A stretch of DNA of 64,000 nucleotides from Bacteroidota bacterium (GTDB lineage Bacteria > Bacteroidota > Bacteroidia > Chitinophagales > Chitinophagaceae), in the NCBI GenBank assembly GCA_016706595.1, contig JADJJH010000002.1, positions 992,001 to 1,056,000 of the forward strand, in the 5' to 3' direction. Each line of letters begins with the position of its first letter. The first letter of the stretch is position 1. The position numbers and the translations under genes were made by a program. The notes beneath the pieces are model-generated. The model had not been told where the DNA came from and searched no databases. It worked only from the letters and a program-made list of their open reading frames with translations. Below, in pieces: positions 62,555 through 64,000 of this stretch.

Positions 62555-62577
62555 GTTGTATAGAGAATTAATATGAG

Positions 62578-62608
62578 AAAGGGTGCACTAATTTGCACCC
62601 TTTTTTTT
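62578..62608 (+). terminator. Intrinsic terminator of pckA
   Basis: AAAGGGTGCA (62578-62587) pairs perfectly with TGCACCCTTT (62594-62603) around CTAATT, and runs into eight T. It is 24 bases after the pckA stop. Confidence 0.95.
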
Positions 62609-62627
62609 GTTTGTATCTTTTAACCCA

Positions 62628-62635
62628 TAGATTTG
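62628..62635 (+). promoter_or_regulatory. TAnnTTTG -7 element of the ferredoxin-iscX unit
   Basis: TAGATTTG is an exact consensus match; a TTTTG lies 18 bases upstream (62605-62609), close to the expected -33 position. Confidence 0.65.
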
Positions 62636-62666
62636 CACGCAATAAAAATTATAGAAGCATTTGCCA

Positions 62667-63002
62667 ATGTATACGATACATTTTAAATTTGAAGAGAAAG
62701 GATTAGCACCTCAAACGATTGAGAATTGTGCGCCAAACGATAGTATTCTCGAAGTTGCGTTAAAAAATCACATTAAAATTCATCATAATTGTGGGGGTGT
62801 TTGCGCCTGCAGTACTTGTCATGTTTATATCGATAGTGTTGATGCAAATATTGAAGAATTGTCAGATAGAGAAGAAGATTTTATTGATCGGGCAAGAAAT
62901 CCAAAATTGAGCTCACGCTTATCATGTCAATGTTTATTATTGAATGGTTCAGGTACTATTGAAGTCACTGTTCCGGACCAAAGTCAAATTCACGGCGAGT
63001 AA
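62667..63002 (+). CDS. 2Fe-2S ferredoxin, adrenodoxin type
   Basis: This 111-residue ferredoxin holds a 2Fe-2S cluster through Cys42, Cys48, Cys51 (NCGGVCACSTCHV; C-x5-C-x2-C) and Cys87 in LSSRLSCQCLL, the adrenodoxin/IscFdx pattern. EELSDREEDFIDRA is the typical segment before the last cysteine. Such ferredoxins supply electrons for Fe-S cluster assembly. The ATG at 62667 is preferred to a TTG two codons earlier. It is followed after 27 bases by iscX, so the two form an Fe-S assembly unit although no iscS/iscU is present here. Confidence 0.95.
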   Translation: MYTIHFKFEEKGLAPQTIENCAPNDSILEVALKNHIKIHHNCGGVCACSTCHVYIDSVDANIEELSDREEDFIDRARNPKLSSRLSCQCLLLNGSGTIEVTVPDQSQIHGE

Positions 63003-63029
63003 TCATTTAAATTTACAAAAAAATAAAAT

Positions 63030-63266
63030 ATGTCGTACGAACCACCTATTTACTGGAATGATTATGAAGATATCGCCATGAAATTACATGAGCGTTTTGG
63101 CGACGATTTTAATGAATCGAAAATCTATCGTATTCGATTTACTGAATTGATTGAATGGGTACTGGATATCGATGGATTTGCAGGTACGCGCGAAGATTGT
63201 AGCGAAGGCCATTTGGAAATGATACAGAGTAGTTGGGTCTACGAATGGCGCGATGCCCAAAAATAA
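63030..63266 (+). CDS. iscX: Fe-S cluster assembly protein IscX
   Basis: The 78-residue acidic protein has the IscX signature: IYWNDYEDIAMKLHERFGDD, RIRFTELIEWVLDIDGF and EGHLEMIQSSWVYEW. IscX (YfhJ) binds iron and the cysteine desulfurase IscS and modulates cluster assembly. It follows the ferredoxin by 27 bases. The stop codon TAA is also the start of a family B element. Confidence 0.95.
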   Translation: MSYEPPIYWNDYEDIAMKLHERFGDDFNESKIYRIRFTELIEWVLDIDGFAGTREDCSEGHLEMIQSSWVYEWRDAQK

Positions 63267-63388
63267 AGTTTGTACATAATGCCCGATTTCAGCGTTAAGC
63301 TTCATTCAAAATCCTGTCATTTACCATAGTAAACTCCAGAATTTCTCATTTTCGCTTGCCTTGAACTCGAACATTATGTACAAACTTT
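63265..63388 (+). repeat. Family B structured intergenic element, copy 2
   Basis: The arms AAAGTTTGTACATAATG (63265-63281) and CATTATGTACAAACTTT (63372-63388) pair perfectly over 17 bp, with three pairs changed against copy 1 at 27575. Interior blocks GCCCGATTTC, GTTAAGCT, AGTAAACTCC and CTTGCCTTGAACTCGAAC are shared. The left arm starts at the second base of the iscX stop codon TAA. Confidence 0.85.
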
Positions 63389-63423
63389 TGACTCTTAAAT
63401 TAGGATTTGACCATCTTTGCAAT

Positions 63424-63493
63424 TAATGCCCGATTTGGCTATTAAGCTCAACTCGGAATCCTATCAGTGGCCAAAGTAAACTGCGGAATTACA
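63424..63493 (+). repeat. Partial family B element
   Basis: AATGCCCGATTT, ATTAAGCTCAACT, GAATCC and AAAGTAAACTGCGGAATT match the left half of the family B interior, without either terminal arm of the full copies. It lies 35 bases after copy 2, in the same orientation. The rest to 63642 contains only a GTCCTCGTATATAGACCTT-like hairpin word and no gene. Confidence 0.6.
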
Positions 63494-63642
63494 AAAATGA
63501 AGGTCCTCGTATATAGACCTTTCAAGGTACGCTAAAGATGAGATTGCTTAAGGGATTTTAAATTTTCACACTTGCCTAAATTGTGCAATTGCATTTGCAA
63601 GCAAATTACTTATCTTGCAAGCCCGTAGTCCAATTGTAAAGT

Positions 63643-64000
63643 ATGTCTAGTATATTAGTTATTGATGATGATAAAAGTATCCGCAAAGCATTGCACGAAA
63701 TTCTAGTGGCCGAAGGATACCAAGTTGAAGAGGCCGTTGATGGTCGCGAAGGATATAACCTTATAAAAGCTAAAAGTTATAGTTGTGTTTTAAGCGATAT
63801 TAAAATGCCTAAAATGGATGGCATTGAAATGCTCGAAAAGTTATACCGCGAAGGCATTGAAGTGCCAATTATCATGATATCAGGACACGGTAGTACTGAA
63901 ACAGCCGTTGAAGCCGTAAAAAAGGAGCCTTTGATTATATTGCCAAACCACCTGATTTAAATAGATTGTTGATTACGGTTCGGAATGCAGTTGAAAAGGG
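63643..64000 (+). CDS. Response regulator (NtrC-type start) with a frame change, cut by window end
   Basis: The frame from ATG 63643 encodes a receiver domain: acidic pocket VIDDDK (residues 6-11), phospho-acceptor Asp52 in VLSDIKMPKMDG, and MISGHGSTETAVEAVKK. It then stops at 63960 (105 codons) after off-family residues. In the -1 frame the sequence continues as a normal receiver end and linker: GAFDYIAKPPDLNRLL and ITVRNAVEKG up to the window end. The switch point is a run of six A (63918-63923) read as A-AAA-AAG. The downstream part resembles NtrC-type regulators, whose ATPase domain would lie outside the window. It may be a one-base loss in the assembly, a real frameshift mutation, or a programmed -1 shift. 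Confidence 0.8.

Noticed and set aside
1..64000. tRNA and rRNA genes
   Set aside because: No cloverleaf with a T-loop GTTCRANYC block or rRNA core sequence was found on either strand by reading.

Overview
The window is an AT-rich bacterial chromosome segment from a member of the Bacteroidota. The evidence is the large Por-secretion (type IX, T9SS) style exoproteins with SprB repeats and a gliding-motility C-terminal signal, the S46 dipeptidyl-peptidase, the scarcity of Shine-Dalgarno sequences, and repeated use of the Bacteroidota -7 promoter element TAnnTTTG, which I find in exact form upstream of nine genes. A Chitinophagia/Sphingobacteriia-like lineage is my guess; no rRNA or tRNA gene is present to test it.

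Layout. 1-5753: two minus-strand secreted adhesin-like proteins, one cut by the window edge and one with a choice-of-anchor L domain, twelve SprB repeats and a type B sorting domain. 5969-17324: housekeeping genes on the plus strand (metK, a phosphohexomutase, a radical SAM protein, an ACMSD-type decarboxylase, mltG, a YihY membrane protein, a cytochrome c/copper-monooxygenase-like lipoprotein, htpG), separated by degenerate short-unit repeat arrays. 17364-25408: two GT-C type membrane proteins, a small Tudor-like protein, an ACP / ketosynthase / ketosynthase-like operon, a four-helix-bundle protein inside inverted repeat arrays, and tdk. 25456-32020: an S46 peptidase (DPP11-like) and a six-repeat secreted protein, with a G/C-homopolymer stretch between them that looks like damaged sequence. 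32254-39637: a TamB-like operon. 39715-40757: a decayed IS256-type transposase between two hairpins. 40953-47062: a minus-strand block including a C-terminal-processing protease operon, and queG. 47694-52124: a giant modular exonuclease-type protein. 52422-64000: pyrR-pyrB, a VOC protein, an ABC-2 exporter, clpC, a STAS protein, YceI, pckA, ferredoxin-iscX, and the start of a sigma-54-type response regulator with a frame disruption.

The most interesting material is between the genes. At least three families of structured intergenic elements occur in two or more copies, with paired substitutions that preserve base pairing. Family B (27575 and 63265) starts at the second base of the preceding stop codon in both copies, and its far arm changes with the stop codon. 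Family A (20765 and 56976) sits 4-9 bases past minus-strand stop codons and carries an invariant 18-bp palindrome. Family C (21539, 52189, and a damaged third copy near 28108) has a hairpin whose stem is completely different in the two copies while its loop is kept. Separately, at least seven intergenic gaps contain degenerate arrays of short words, each gap using its own word set and often arranged as an inverted pair.

Several gene starts were moved downstream because the promoter -7 element overlaps or follows the longest possible start: phosphohexomutase 7510, pyrR 52422, the six-repeat protein 32020.
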